From Chondrus crispus (taxonomy: Eukaryota > Rhodophyta > Florideophyceae > Gigartinales > Gigartinaceae), in NCBI RefSeq assembly GCF_000350225.1, contig NW_005178992.1, forward strand, positions 186,001 to 250,000: a DNA stretch of 64,000 nt, written 5' to 3'. Below are positions 31,492 through 43,540 of the stretch, one piece after another. A program made the position numbers and the translations under genes. The notes under the pieces were generated by a model. It made no database searches. It was not told the origin of the DNA and was given only the letters and a program-made list of their open reading frames with translations. How positions within the stretch are numbered: the first letter of the stretch is position 1; the number at the start of each line of letters is the position of its first letter.

Positions 31492-34389
31492 GAGATAGAG
31501 ATATCGGATATTTCGTTCAGATCTCAATTTTCTGTCTTCTGGTTTTGCTTTGCCGTACCAACCAGTTCAGTAACTTTCTCTTTCAAATTTTCAGTTCCTT
31601 CCTGTGGGGGGTCTCCAACGGACTTCCCTTGTCCGCAGATTCTGTCAGTTCATCTGGACGTATGATGGATGAATCGGCCGTGTTGTCAATAGTATCCTCC
31701 ACTGAGCCGTCCATAAGCTCACGAACTAGGTCAGCTTGGAGGACAACCCGAATGTCTACGTAAGGAATCCTCATTGGACATCCACGATGGGACCTTCTTC
31801 CCAAGACAAAATGTGGTCCACTTCCCATGATTTTAGTGTCGATCCTTTCGTCTTTCTCGGTTTGCTTAGAAGAACGAATGAATGCGTAAGCCTCATAGCA
31901 CGCATATATTTGTTGGGCCGCGGTGTTAATAGGTGCCCGGTCCGTCGTATACGGCGAGTGGCAAGCACTGCTTTCTGTTAACGGTGTGTGTCCATCATCT
32001 GTTTTGAGACAGGGAATCTTGAGAGGCCCAGTTGTGACGGTCTAAATCGACGAACTAGTTGGAAATGATTCAACAGTTTAGACCCGAAAATATACTAAAG
32101 ATCGAATTGAATCTGGCCAGTAGGGTCTTGACGTCCGACTGCTTCTTGTCCATATCGGGTCTAGCGGTGATACGTTTCAGGGTTTCATTTTTCTTTTCCA
32201 CAATTCCCACCTTTTCATGGCGTCGACCTAGCCTTCGGTTATAATCGGCACTATGGTTCCGACCGAGAATCGTTAACTGTCCTGACTTATATTCGTCGTC
32301 GGCAGAGATGACCTTAGGCAGCCCTGTTTGCACGCATATTCTGTCTCGATATATCGTAACTATTGTCATCGCGTTGCGGTTTTCCACGTTCCATGCCTCA
32401 GAGAAGTCTGTGCCAGTGTCAATCATTTGCACTACTTTTTCTTCATTCCTTTGATGTCAACGAAACAAAGTCCATTTACATTTCATTGTTAAATCACTGG
32501 CTGAAACTTGTCAGTGAGATCTTTTGCGATATTGCTGGTGATCCAGATCGAGTGCTGATTTTGCAGTAATTTGTCACCTATTCGATGGCTTTATTGAATC
32601 TAGAGTCCAATATGCCCGCATCTTTGCATAAAGATTTAGTTTCAACATCCGTACTATGCGTATATACGTGTATCCGCCTGGGTATTGGTTTAGACGCTCT
32701 CTTGTCGGTACCTGTTGAGAACATGGGCATTGATTGGGATATATTAAGAGTTTTTGGATGTGGAGTAACGAGTAGTCTGAGTCGTTTGTCGCTACCGTCG
32801 AATCCGGTATTTGTAGATCACACGCGAAGAAGTCTTAGTCGGACGCTCGACCACGATGTATTTTTTGTTCCCCACGATCAATCGTATCCGAGAACTCCTT
32901 ACGTCCCGCCCGACAATGATGGCGTCATCAATTCCTGTTATACCGAAAATGAGCGATGATGGCAGACCGGGGTTGTCAGGAAGCGTAAGGGTCCTTGAAT
33001 TGACGGTCTGTTCTGCGCCGTGATCGCCATGTCCCCATCGTCGAGAGTAGTTTTTGTGTGGTGGATCCAATTGCATGTCAACTCGGAGAATTTCGCATAA
33101 TCGGGATGCCCTTTCGTATCCGACGATAGAGGAAGGGGCTCCTGCGTTTAATATGGGACTGGGATAGGCTAGGAGCGTGGCAGGTCCTTTCATAGAAAGC
33201 ACTTCTTATTTCCCGTCTCGGTATCCTCGCCGTCACCACTAATTTCGAGTCCCTACTTCGTCTTGGCTTCGTTGGAATCATTAGAGGCTCCCCCATGCCC
33301 ATTATTGTAATCCTTTTGAACAAATTGATCTTTGCACTAATGAAATTCTTCATGGTCACAGGCATAGTTTCCCATCTCGCTGCAAAGGTAGCAACGGCCT
33401 GGCTTGCGTTTGAACCCTTTCTCAGTCGGATTTTAGACTTATTGCCCATCGGAGCCTTACTGACTGGCATGTAGTCCCCTGAAACACCACCACGGATAGA
33501 TTGGGCATTGTCCTTTTCTTTGTCTATGACTACTTCTTTAAAAGCCTCGACAGCTTGAGCCAATCCAATACATTTCTCAGAAAGATGTTCAATCATTTTG
33601 GTGCTCTTTGGCTTCAATACCTTCTCGACATCCCTCAGACAGTGCCCAGCCTTCACAATTGTATTTGGTTCTAGAACCATTAGATAATCCTCCATGGATT
33701 CATCCTCGTCCAAATTAATTGAGAGAACTTTCAATACTTCGACGGTCGACTTCAGGAGACTTCTTCGAGACAACTCTAAGCAAACATTGGTCGCTGGGAA
33801 CGATTCAGCTCTCGAAAGTAGGGACGTGATGGTGTTATTAGATATAAGTCTGGCGTTTTTGAGAAGGGTTTGTGCGAAGTTCTGGCTGTTCTGATCATCA
33901 TTAATCCCGCCGGCCAGTCATATTCAAATGGGCCTGCAAGAATCCCCTAAACCGCTCGGAGTACAAAGCAGTTGATTTGGATTCCTTGCGAACGCAAGTC
34001 TGTATCTCTGTGATTATCTGAACAAGTCTCCGTACGGAGGCAGTCATTGAGTCTCATTCTACCAACTGGATAGTATTCTAGACGGTTTCTGCATGCTTTT
34101 GATTCTGTTGTCCATCACAGTTGAGGCCAAAGTTTTTAGTTGATAGGCTTCCTGATCCGATTACCAGATCCACGACACGATGATAACTTAAATCAAGGCA
34201 TTCCTGATGTGTAAGTCCCAATGTGCTTCCGACTCCCCTCACTCGGTTGTATCCACCTCATGCGTAAGCCTGCGAATAGCGTGCCGATACACGAACATTG
34301 TCACGCCATACGAAGCTGTGGATTGTCGTTGTCACCCTTGGCGGTGGCAGTAAGCTTCCTGGAGTCGATGAATCCGCTGGGCCCCTAAG

Positions 34390-34734
34390 TTTGGGAGTCC
34401 AGGCCACATGGATTATAGCCAGGGACGGCTTGGGATTGCTTCGTCTACTCTACGAAACGCCTAGGCTGGAAAAATCCTGGGACGTCTCTTTTCAACTTCC
34501 TTCGTCGTTTTTACCCCTCCGTCCTCCTCGCGCTCTCTCCTTCCCCACTCGCCCCTCGTCGGCATCTATGTACTCTATAGCGCTGCATTCAATAGACCGC
34601 TGGCGACCGTTGGGATTCTTGAGGCACGACCGTTCAGCACTAACTTACACTGAAACATTAATTGAATATCCCAGTCAATTACTTCCAGCTCTGGCGAATT
34701 GATCTCTCTTCTTCAATTGTCTATACATGTCACA
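34390..34734 (-). repeat. LTR of the old Copia element (right copy)
   Basis: This is the direct-repeat partner of 29337-29685, about 345 bp. Similarity begins just before CCACATGGATTATAG and ends with ATGTCACA. Confidence 0.8.
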
Positions 34735-34947
34735 GCCGGGTTTCGTATTGTTTACTGTGTGCTCCTGGTAGTTCGAAGGACCGCAGTTCTTCTCTGGGAC
34801 CTCAAACAGCCTACGCGGAATGCAGTCGCAAATCTTATTAAGGTACTGATCCGAAATGAAATCCCAGTAGTCTGTGATCTTATCAGCAAGGTCTTTTTCT
34901 GATCACATTGGCGCCAAGTGCCCATACGCACTCCAGGCTAGTAAACC

Positions 34948-35477
34948 TCAGAAGTTTCTGATTACGTTCTGGTCAGGTGACTTCAATGGCCGATCCAACA
35001 ACTTCGCATTCTCTGATGTAAGCCAATTCTTAGTGTACGTCGACGAATGGCAAAAGGCACCATCTTGCTGAAAGATCCATTCTTCACGAAACGTTTCATC
35101 AGAAAACCGTAGCAGGTGTGTCTCAAGTACGCTAAAGTAGAGCGTCGAATCCATTTTACTTCTACACACACAAGATTAGACGTTACATAGTATTAAATAG
35201 CCTTCCCGAACATCAAAAATGCCCTTCCATGGTACCTCATAGAAAACTTCTCCCTCGCGCCTCCATTCATGCCAATACGACGCAAGTTCTTCGGGCCATC
35301 TCCGTTGAACTTTTTCTTCATCATGAAGAACATTCTGACCCAAAAAGCTCTTCTTTTCTCAAGCATTTCCTTGCTTCCATCCAACCTCGCACCTTTTCGC
35401 CTTCGTAAAATTTGCGGACGCGTTAGGATTCTCGGTATTTCAAATTCAATGCTTTCAAAAGTGTCTGCTGAATGCAA
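34948..35477 (-). pseudogene. Second Tc1-like transposase relic, dead
   Basis: On the minus strand a stretch from about 35477 reads RMFFMMKKKFNGDGPKN, matching the FSDEKKFNVDGPDG block of Tc1 transposases but with the first catalytic Asp replaced by Met. From about 35169 WIFQQDGAFCHSS keeps the second Asp, and SPDQNVIRNF has Arg where the catalytic Glu belongs. The two parts are in different frames. A segment at about 36150 (SPGAIRNFLQH) resembles the Tc1 helix-turn-helix and may be its distant N-terminus. Terminal repeats were not found. Confidence 0.75.
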
Positions 35478-36496
35478 CGCACGCCAACATCAGTTTCGGG
35501 GACTAGCTTCAGTTCATTCCGAGATTTTTATTCCTTAATTGCCTTTCGCAGCAACTGTTGTAATATGGATCCCTTCGGGCCAGTACTTGTCCGTCGCAGA
35601 AGGGGTGCCGACAGTAGCGGTAGAATACACGCCAGCAACTTGGCGGGAGGGTAGCTATAGCGAGAGGGTGGCTGTGGCGACACCGAAACGGACGAACAGA
35701 GATGCTACCCCTGAAAACGGGACATGAGTCCAAATTAGGAAGTTAGGGGCTAGGTCAGAGGAGATGGGGAGGCTGGTTAAGTGTTGGGAGGAAGGCAGTT
35801 CCTCTCTAGTACGTCTGCCTCCCTCCAGTCTCTGGGTACTGTACCACTATATTTCAGTAGCGATCATATCTAAATAGTAGTGTAAGGGCCTGTAGGTACA
35901 CCATCCGTGTACACGTGTACAACTGTGTCCCTGACCCCACGTGTACGCCGGCATGTCACTAGTACACTAGCGCCGTCACTCCAGCTTGCACGTGTACACT
36001 AAGCTACTTTTACCGCCTGTCACTGACGCTACTCTAGCTACAGTAAAGCAACGGAAACGGAGTTATCATGTTACTACAGCAACAGCGACGTTTGCGTGTT
36101 GGTGATTTGTTCGGCGTTTCGCATACAATTTCGTTCATTGAGACGCCCCGGATGCTGTAGGAAGTTCCGAATCGCGCCAGGAGACTTGTTGAACGTGGGG
36201 AAATCTCGCGAATGCACATGCACACGTGTCTCATGGTGGCATCTTTGGCCTTTTCATAATATGGCAATGGCTTTTCGCGGGCCATCATTGGTAACGATAA
36301 CTGCTTTTATTGCTTTGAATGTGTTCTCCGCTTAATTATCTACTAGTTGGTCGCAGCGCCTTCCTTACTCTTTCTGTTTGCCCCCCACATTGTTACATAA
36401 GAAATACGGCACTATATAGAGTTTCACGTTCATATGCGAATTTCCTCTACCTGTACGGGCATATCTGACAGCGTTTATTGCTTTTGTAAGAAGGCC
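35478..36496. other. Unassigned sequence with CACGTG-rich patch
   Basis: No intact gene was found. At 35900-36000 four CACGTGTAC-type words occur within 100 bp. A minus-strand stretch at about 36.1-36.3 kb may be the N-terminal remnant of the Tc1 relic. Confidence 0.4.
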
Positions 36497-36620
36497 TTGG
36501 GATTTCATTCACAGCCGCACTCTCCCGGGGTGTGGCCCAATTGGCGTCGCGAAACGGTGCGAGAAGTGTATTTATCCCAATGACGGGGGGTGTTTATGCA
36601 AATTTCGTGCACTATGCAGT
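36497..36620 (-). repeat. Dispersed repeat, copy B (inverted relative to copy A)
   Basis: This segment is the reverse complement match of 26836-26965. It ends at TGCAAATTTCGTGC. The remaining 144 bp to the duplicated block at 36765 are unassigned. Confidence 0.7.
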
Positions 36621-36919
36621 GCCTCGAATACGGCAATTGCTAGACAATACGTGGGGTCTGAGAAACATAGGTCGTAAACTGAATGTAATTTACCCCTAAA
36701 CATTAATGCACGTAACAAAATTAGTTGTTCGTCATATTTTCAACTGCGGGTTGACCTCAAGAACGGAAAATATCGCCCTTTTGTGAGAAGTATCTCACAA
36801 TTACAGTTCACTAACACAAACCAGCGTCTGATAGAACAACTGCTCTTTTCATAGAGAAACCTCAGTTCTCACTACTCTACTTGTTGAAATAGTAAGCGCG
36901 CCTAAGGGAACACCAAGAA

Positions 36920-37067
36920 GCCAGCCCCTGTGGCGTAGTGGTTAACGAAATTTTCCGGCAAATTTTTCAGACCTCGATTTTACCGTCAAAGGAGCCAGCG
37001 CCAGTGGCTTAGTGGTTAACGAGTTGTTGCGGCATACTTTTCAGACCTCACTTCTACCATCATCCTT
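36920..37067 (+). repeat. tRNA-like tandem dimer, SINE candidate (left copy)
   Basis: Two monomers of about 74 bp follow each other, each starting GCCAGC and containing TGGCGTAGTGGTTAACG or TGGCTTAGTGGTTAACG. This fits the A box of a tRNA promoter. Each ends with CAGACCTC-(A/G) and a weak T-arm-like stretch. A functional tRNA cloverleaf is not apparent. A tRNA-derived SINE is the likeliest reading. Confidence 0.45.
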
Positions 37068-37356
37068 CCCATTTCATCTATACCAAGTATTTCTTTCCTT
37101 CCGCCCCATTTCAATAATGAATCCCTTCCATGCTGTTCAGGCCCTTTCTTACATGACTAATAGACACTTTAATCATACCATCAATCATATTGATGACGAA
37201 GTCTTCTTCAACGACGGCGAAAACGATTCTAATTGCCACATTTATGACACTTTCTACAACGACGAAGGTCGCGATCAATTACGGCTATGTGCAACTTTGA
37301 TTCAACCCAATTCTTTGATACCTGATCCATGATAGAAGACTACGTATAAAAACTGG

Positions 37357-37414
37357 AATGTTGGCAGAAGTAAACGATCACAGTATACTGTGATCGTTTA
37401 CTTCTGCCAACATT
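37357..37414. repeat. 58 bp perfect palindrome (left copy)
   Basis: A 29 bp arm, AATGTTGGCAGAAGTAAACG followed by ATCACAGTA, is joined directly to its exact reverse complement with no spacer. It could be abutting transposon ends or a hairpin element. Confidence 0.95.
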
Positions 37415-37589
37415 TCACATCTAGCACATCCTCAGCCTTGTATACAAAGCTGAGGAGGAGCTGTTTATGACACCGACTAAACTGAAGCATGGGCGGCATG
37501 GAACTTTACAGTTTGTTTACTTTCTGTTAAATGTTCCACATTCGAACGTGTCATCACTGGATTTCTGCGTATGATATCGGAGTATATTT

Positions 37590-38350
37590 ATGATTTACGT
37601 GTGGCACGTGCGGAAAAAACCGACATTGTCCAAGTGTCGTCTCGAACACCGGCCATTCCCTAATGTTAAGTACACAAGATTCGCTGTTGAATTTACATTC
37701 CAGCAGAGCAACAGTCCAAGTGGAAGCGTGGCGGAGGAAAAACGTTACTCCTCAGATACGTACAAGCTGCATGGACACAAAGTAGAGGTGTCTGTAATAC
37801 CTTCGGGACTTGCTATTGGATTCACGGAGCAATATCCAGGCTTCATGTCGGATCTGGACATTTTCGCCAAAACAGGCCATTTCATGCACGGGTATCTAAA
37901 AAAGGAGTGCGAGCTTTCCGATACACAGATGAAGGACTACTAATTGGATTTCAGGATGATTAGTGGGCCATACTGGCAGACAAGGAATATTAAGGGGCAG
38001 CGGAAGATATGCGTGTGATGTCCCCGCGGTATACTCCAGCACGTGCGACACTGTCATTAGAGAATGTGGACTACAGTCCCTAAGTATCCGCAGACCGTGC
38101 CACTGTTCGGAACTACTTTGGACGAATGTGCAGTTGATGGACTGTATTTTCATACAAGTGTCACTGCGGAGAAGGATTGTACGGACGCGTCTTCAAAGCG
38201 TGCTTCGCGTTGACTTATGCAAGTATAGGGCTCGTCTTGTTAGGTTTGAGTACGGGCAGCGCAGTACTGGTGTCAAAAACCCGCCTTGGCGTGATATAAA
38301 CAAATCACACGCCGAAGAGGCGTCGTGTACAGTTTGGAAGCACGCAAAAT
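37590..38350 (+). pseudogene. DDE_Tnp_4-type transposase relic (left copy)
   Basis: FAVEFTFQQ (usually VDVTFQ), YKLHGHKVEVSVIPSG, SDLDIFAKTGHFM and HGYLKKE are followed in another frame by AILADKEYQ, PRYTPARATLS and TVRNYFGRM. This is the order of PF13359 (PIF/Harbinger or ISL2EU) transposases. The first Asp reads Glu and the third-block Glu reads Arg. Stops at 37941 and within the second-Asp block also disable it. The relic at 23823-24262 belongs to the same superfamily. Confidence 0.65.
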
Positions 38351-38775
38351 CGCCGTGATCACATGTCAAGTGGCTCGCGTCGTGCGGTGTTCGATGACAA
38401 TGACACGGAGTGGGTAGCTGCTGGTTGCGCTTCTCTTTTGTTCTACGTGGTAGCATGTCCAGAGTACTCTTCGTTGTATGCATCGAGATGTCTTTGTTTT
38501 TATTCAATAAACTCGGATAAAGTACAGTACCGTGCATTTCCTAGTGAACTGCGAGTCTTCTGCATAGTTGTGAATTTGATGCGCGCGAACTGGTTTTCCA
38601 CTGTACAAGCGCATCTAACGTCCAGTATTATTATTTCTATCTGATTTTGCACATTACAGCAATAATCGCTGTTTGACTTTAGTTCACTGTACAATATTGA
38701 CTCCATCCAGAAGACGCTGCATTTTTAAGAGACCGCTTTTGGCCAATTGTCGCTCAGAAGATCTGGTGGTAGTGC

Positions 38776-38804
38776 GTAGGAAAGGAGAACTACTCCTTTC
38801 CTAC
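38776..38804. repeat. Short perfect hairpin (left copy)
   Basis: Arms GTAGGAAAGGAG and its complement surround the loop AACTA. The rest of 38.35-39.10 kb, and its counterpart in the right copy, holds no gene that I recognise. Confidence 0.8.
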
Positions 38805-39103
38805 ACACCTTGCGAACCACTTCTCGTTCACTTTCTCTACAATGCCTAGAAATGCTGCTTTGAGCAGTCTTTGTCAAAAGAAGGCCGGTTTATGCGGTGT
38901 GGTAGCTACACACTAGTGAAGAAAGTGGGGCTTTCCTTCTTTGCCCTGTTATTTTTCCCTGCTACCCGCGCATTTATACTACTACCACTTCCATGTTTTG
39001 TTGACGAACTTGTGAAACAGATGGGGGGGAACCGCCGCGTATTTATTTCGTATGCGTTCAGGACAGTACTATTTATTTCTTGACGTCTGACCAACCTGGT
39101 AAA

Positions 39104-41271
39104 TTATTTGGCACTCCCATCATTCTCTTCCTTGCCAAGTAATATTACTACCAAACTTTGACGTAAGTATTCAAAGCGTGTCTGTGAAAACGCCTTCGTC
39201 ATCACATCTGCAATCATTATGGTTGTTGGGCAATGCTGTATACGTATTACTTTTCGCTCGACCAGCTTTTGTACAAAATGATACTGGATTTCAATGTGTT
39301 TTGTGTGTTTTTGTTTGTACGCCCAGCTTATAGTTCCTGTGTTGTCTTCGTAGATGACAGTTGGTTTCTCAGAACCATATCTTAAGTCAGGCAACATCTT
39401 ACGCATGCATGTTGCTTCTTTCTCGCAGTCTGACAAAGCAATATATTCGGCTTCTGTTGATGAAAGTGCTGTGCATGTTTGTTTTCTGCTCATCCAACTG
39501 ACTGTTCCAGAATGCAAACGAAAAACGATTCCACTTGTTGACTTTCCCCTGTCACTGTCACCACCCCAATCCGCGCCTGAAAATCCAAAAACATCCGGGA
39601 TACATTCCTCAGCCCTTTTGTACAACAGCCCAAAATATACTGATCCCTGAATGTACCTCATAATTCTTTTAACATCAGTTCAATCGGACTCGGATCGCGA
39701 CGACAGTTTTCTCGATACAGTCCCGACAGCATGTGCAATATCTGGCCCGGTCCGTGTGGATAGGTGTAGCAGACCACCAATAGCTTTCCGATAATTGTTT
39801 GAGAGAAGGGTTTCTCCGTATCCGTGCTATCTCTATTTCCCTTGTTCTTTTCAGGCTACATGGGCGTGCTGGTATGGTTGCACTTATCTATCGAGAAAGT
39901 TGCCAAAAGTTGCTTCAAATATTCTTGCTGTTCCAGAAATATCACTTTCGTGAGAAAATGAAACCTCACACCTAGAAATACAGTAACACGACCTAGATCT
40001 TTCACTTTGAATTCAGCCTTCAGCTCCTTCTTCACATTTATAATCAAGCTTTCACGCAATGCAACCAGAAGCATGTCATCAACATAGATGATTATCAATA
40101 CGAATTTCCCGTTTTTGTTCCGTAGAACAAATATGCATTGGTCGCTTTTCAGCTGAATATACTTCAATCTTTTCATTGCAGCATTCCAATGTCTATTCCA
40201 TATTCAGAGGCATTCTTCACTTCATAAATCGCCCTTAACAGCCTCAAGCATTCTCCCTTCTTTAGACCAACCCCGATGCCTTGTAGAGGGCGCATATATA
40301 TATGATCTCAGACTCGTCCAGATTGCCAATCAAAAATGCCGTTTTGACGTCCATTTGATGAACATGGCCGTCCATTGCCGTGATTAAATTTAGCAACAAT
40401 CTGAGAGAAGTGATGTCAATTATCGGTGAATAAGTATTCTCAACTTGCCTAGCCCTTCGCAAAAACACGAGCTTTAAAACATCCGAAGCGAGAATTAGTG
40501 TGGTATAACCCCAAACGGAAATTCGGAAATTAGATTAGGGTTAGATCAGCGCCAGTAAGGCACGAGCCTTACAGCTACGCGCGCACACACGTGTCCTCCA
40601 CGTGTACGGGACGCGTACTACACGTGGACTGTCAGCCCCGACGGCTGAAAGCGTTACAGTGTCGGCCGACCGGCACTACTGTAGAGTTATGATAGACTAC
40701 AATGTACATTAAATATGAGCGGACCGCTGGCGGTGGAGGACGACAAGCACGGACTTGTCAACGATCCTCCACCTTGGTCCGCCCGCTTACTTTTAGGTAC
40801 TTCCGTCCGTTTTACCTAGGAGTCGCACCGCGCGCAGGTTGAGGACGCGCGTAGCACGCCCACGAGCCGGCTCCGCCTTTGCCCGTCGGTACTGGATCAT
40901 CACCCAGTACCGCTCCGGGGCGTCCAGGCGTAGAACCGCTCGCGCGTTCGCGCGTCCTCCCCGATCGCGCTCTACCACTGCTACCTCGAGCCCGTGTTCG
41001 GTACCGTGAGTGGGCCGTGCTTCTATCTTCCCGCCGATCGGGGTCTTTCCGAACTGTCAGTACTCACCCCCCTCGTCGTTGGGGGTGATTATACTACAAT
41101 TACGACCTTCTTGATGGTAAAAATTAGCTTCGAGTCAATTACATGAGTATCACGAGGAGAGACTTGAGCTTTCCATGTCTTGTTGTCTTGCAGTGCTTTG
41201 ACTTCCGCATCAATTGCTTCTCTCCGATCCGCACCAGCAACCAACAGGGCGCCAATCGTTTGGCAAGTCAT
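39104..41271 (-). mobile_element. Copia fragment (RT and RNase H), split by a solo LTR (left copy)
   Basis: On the minus strand the right part holds the start of the RT region (EVKALQDNKTWKAQV, SKLIFTIKK). A solo LTR follows. The left part holds the rest of RT (MDVKTAFLIGNL, IIYVDDMLL) and RNase H (SRKQTCTALSSTEAEYIALS, IADVMTKAF). Gag, protease and integrase are missing. At its right end the fragment abuts a Gypsy fragment. It is broken in several places. Confidence 0.85.
40499..41098 (-). repeat. Solo LTR nested in the Copia fragment (left copy)
   Basis: The 600 bp segment begins TGTGGTATAACC and ends TTATACTACA. It shares internal blocks with the other solo LTRs, such as AAGCACGGACTTGTCAACG and GGCTCCGCCTTTGCCCGTCG. 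The flanks are ATTAG and ATTAC, a 5 bp target duplication with one mismatch. Shifting by one base gives AATTA on both sides. Confidence 0.85.
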
Positions 41272-43540
41272 GCTCCTGGAGCAGCGTGCAGCCTAGCTGG
41301 TAGGCACTCGCGTCGGTTTCGATCATGTACGGTCGGCCATGTCGAGGCAACGCAAGAATCAGTGGTTTGATCTTCCGTTTCTTTAACGCTTCGAAAGATT
41401 GAAGCTGGGCCTCCGTCGGTTCATCGAAGTTAGGGTCCGCGTCTTTGCGCGTTATGTTCGTTAAAGGACGGGAATTCTTCGCCAACCCCTTCACGAAGCG
41501 GCAGTAGTCGTTGCATGCCCCGAGGAAAGAGCGCACTTGCGTCTACGTCCTCGAGAACGTGAATATGTTGAAGACATACGTCGCCGCTTCGGCGAAACTC
41601 AGCCTACCTGGAGAAATGACGTGCCCCAGGTAGTGCACCTTCGAACGGAAGAAGCTGCACTTTTTGAGCTTAAGGGAAATACCGGCGGTCCTCAACAAGC
41701 TCAAGACGAGGTCCAGGTACCTTGTGTGTTCCGCGTGCGTACGCGAGAGCACAATGACGTCGTCTAGATATACGAGGCATATCTGCCACCGTATGCCGGA
41801 TAAGATAATGTCTAATGCCCGTTGGAAGATGGCCGGTGCCCCCTTCAACCCGAATAGCATGCGTAAGTGGCGGAACGTACCCATATGCGTCGTGAAACTA
41901 GTTTTATCCCGGTCCCCCGGCGCGACCGGGATCTTCTGGTAGCCTGAGTTGCGGTCCAACGTCGTAAATACGGCGGCATCTACAAACGAATCGATGCCGT
42001 CATCCATGGGGGCAGCGGATACGAATCCGGCGCCGTCCTGGCGTTCAGGCGACGGTAATCAACGCAGAACCGAAGAGAGCCGTCTTTCTTCGGTACGAGC
42101 ACCACCGGAGACGCCCATTCGGTGCTCGCCGGTTCGATAACCCCGGCGTTCAACATCTTGTTGACCACCTTCGCGACCATTTCCCACATCGCGGGCCCCT
42201 TACAGTAGGGCATCAAGCGTATCGGCTTCGTACCCGGTTCGAGGGCAATGCGGTGCACCGTGGCTCGAATCGTTCCGAGCACACCGCTCCACAAGCTCGA
42301 GTGCTTACGGAACATCTCGAGTACGTGGCCACGGAGCTGGTCATCATCGATATATGACAAGTCGATTTCTTTTTCCCAATCCGTCGGCGGATTTTCGGGA
42401 TCCTTTTCCTGGGGGAGTACAGTACCCCCTGCCGTCGTTTGGCATAAAGGAGACCGTTCGTTCGAGTTGACCACTCCGCCCCCGACGTTTGTCTTATCGT
42501 CGGAGTTAGATCGGCTGACTCCTACCTATCAACCTTGATCGGTTAAGTCGGTCAGGTGCAGTGCGAGTGCGATCCCCTCGTAGACCCTACGTTCGGGCGT
42601 GAGGATTGGGAGGGGGTTGCGCTTCGCGTATTCTAAGACGGTGTGCTTCGGAAGCCGCCTTTCCCGCCGCGAGAAAATCGCGACGACAACATCGAAGGTC
42701 TGCTTCGGTAGGACCTCTGCGACGCCATTCGTCAGCCTCACACCATATCGGTGTTGGGGTGAGGGCTTCGGCTCTAGCAACACGAGGCCCCTACCCGCGG
42801 TGGTGACGCGCACTCGGGCTTGCGAAATCGCAGGGATTGTGACCAAGCGGGCGGTTCGGATCGCTTGCGGGGCCTCCTCGCGTACATCCGGCCGACTTGT
42901 TTGGTGTCCGTGCCGCCGGGAAAGGGAAGTCGGCTCCCCTCTCCGTCTATTATGGCTACGGAGCCACCGTGACGAAGTTCGAGCTTCTGTCTGTCGATGT
43001 CGAAGCTGCGTACATGGGCAGCGATGAACGCGGTCCCAAGTACAACGGGAACCGCGAGTTGCTCGGCCACCACGAACCGTTTCCGGAATGTCATGTTCCG
43101 AAGCCGGACTGCGAGGCGGACGACCGCCGTAAGTCGAAGCGGGTTACTTTTCGCGCCCGGCAGTCGTGGTAATGGCGCGTCCCGTATTACATAGCGTGTC
43201 AAGTCGGGAGGAAGGTCGGCTTTCCTCACTAAGTAGTACCCCGAGCACGTATTGACGGCGATCGTGTGGGGTTTGAACGCGTTGCCCCCGGTGGCTATGG
43301 AGCCAAGAACGTTATAGATCTTCGAAGTCATGAGGAATACGATGCCGTCGACTTCCTTGGGCGTGACCGGATCCTCGAAGTCGTTCCGCCGGGGTCGTCG
43401 TCTTCGGTTCTGGTCCCTCTTGCGTTTCCTTCCTCCCTGAATCTTGGGGCGCCCGCGTATCACTGCGTCGGCAAAAACGTGAAAACAATAAAAAGTATTG
43501 TTTTAGGGCGATGGTTTTAAAGACCTTACGAAACATTGTC
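41240..43540 (-). mobile_element. Gypsy fragment (protease, RT, RNase H start) (left copy)
   Basis: On the minus strand a basic N-terminal stretch and retropepsin-like domain (about 43.5-42.8 kb) precede a linker. Next come RT (about 42.5-41.55 kb, with WASPVVLVPKKDGSLRFCVD, FGLKGAPAIFQRALD and VYLDDVIVLSRT) and the RT-RNase H connection (MIETDASAYQLG, to about 41.24 kb). These are unmistakable Ty3/Gypsy RT motifs. Integrase and LTRs are missing. The fragment is broken in several places and ends where the Copia fragment begins. Confidence 0.88.

Larger units (their letters stand above)
29337..34734 (-). mobile_element. Old Copia-type LTR retrotransposon with both LTRs
   Basis: Direct repeats at 29337-29685 and 34390-34734 bracket 5.4 kb of minus-strand coding remnants in Copia order: gag (about 33.9-33.1 kb), protease (about 33.2-32.8 kb), integrase with AWNVENRNAMT and GIVEKKNET (about 32.5-32.0 kb), RT (about 31.5-30.5 kb, including DIPSNANVIRSH), then the RT end and RNase H region (from about 30.5 kb leftward). 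Several segments resemble the Copia element at 2.1-7.75 kb, so both probably belong to one red-algal Copia line. The LTRs differ at roughly 15 percent of aligned positions by eye, so this is an old copy. It is broken many times. Confidence 0.85.

Noticed and set aside
42599-43027. Arg/Ser-rich plus-strand ORF over the Gypsy fragment
   Set aside because: It is antisense to Gypsy protease and RT coding sequence and has the composition of a shadow frame.
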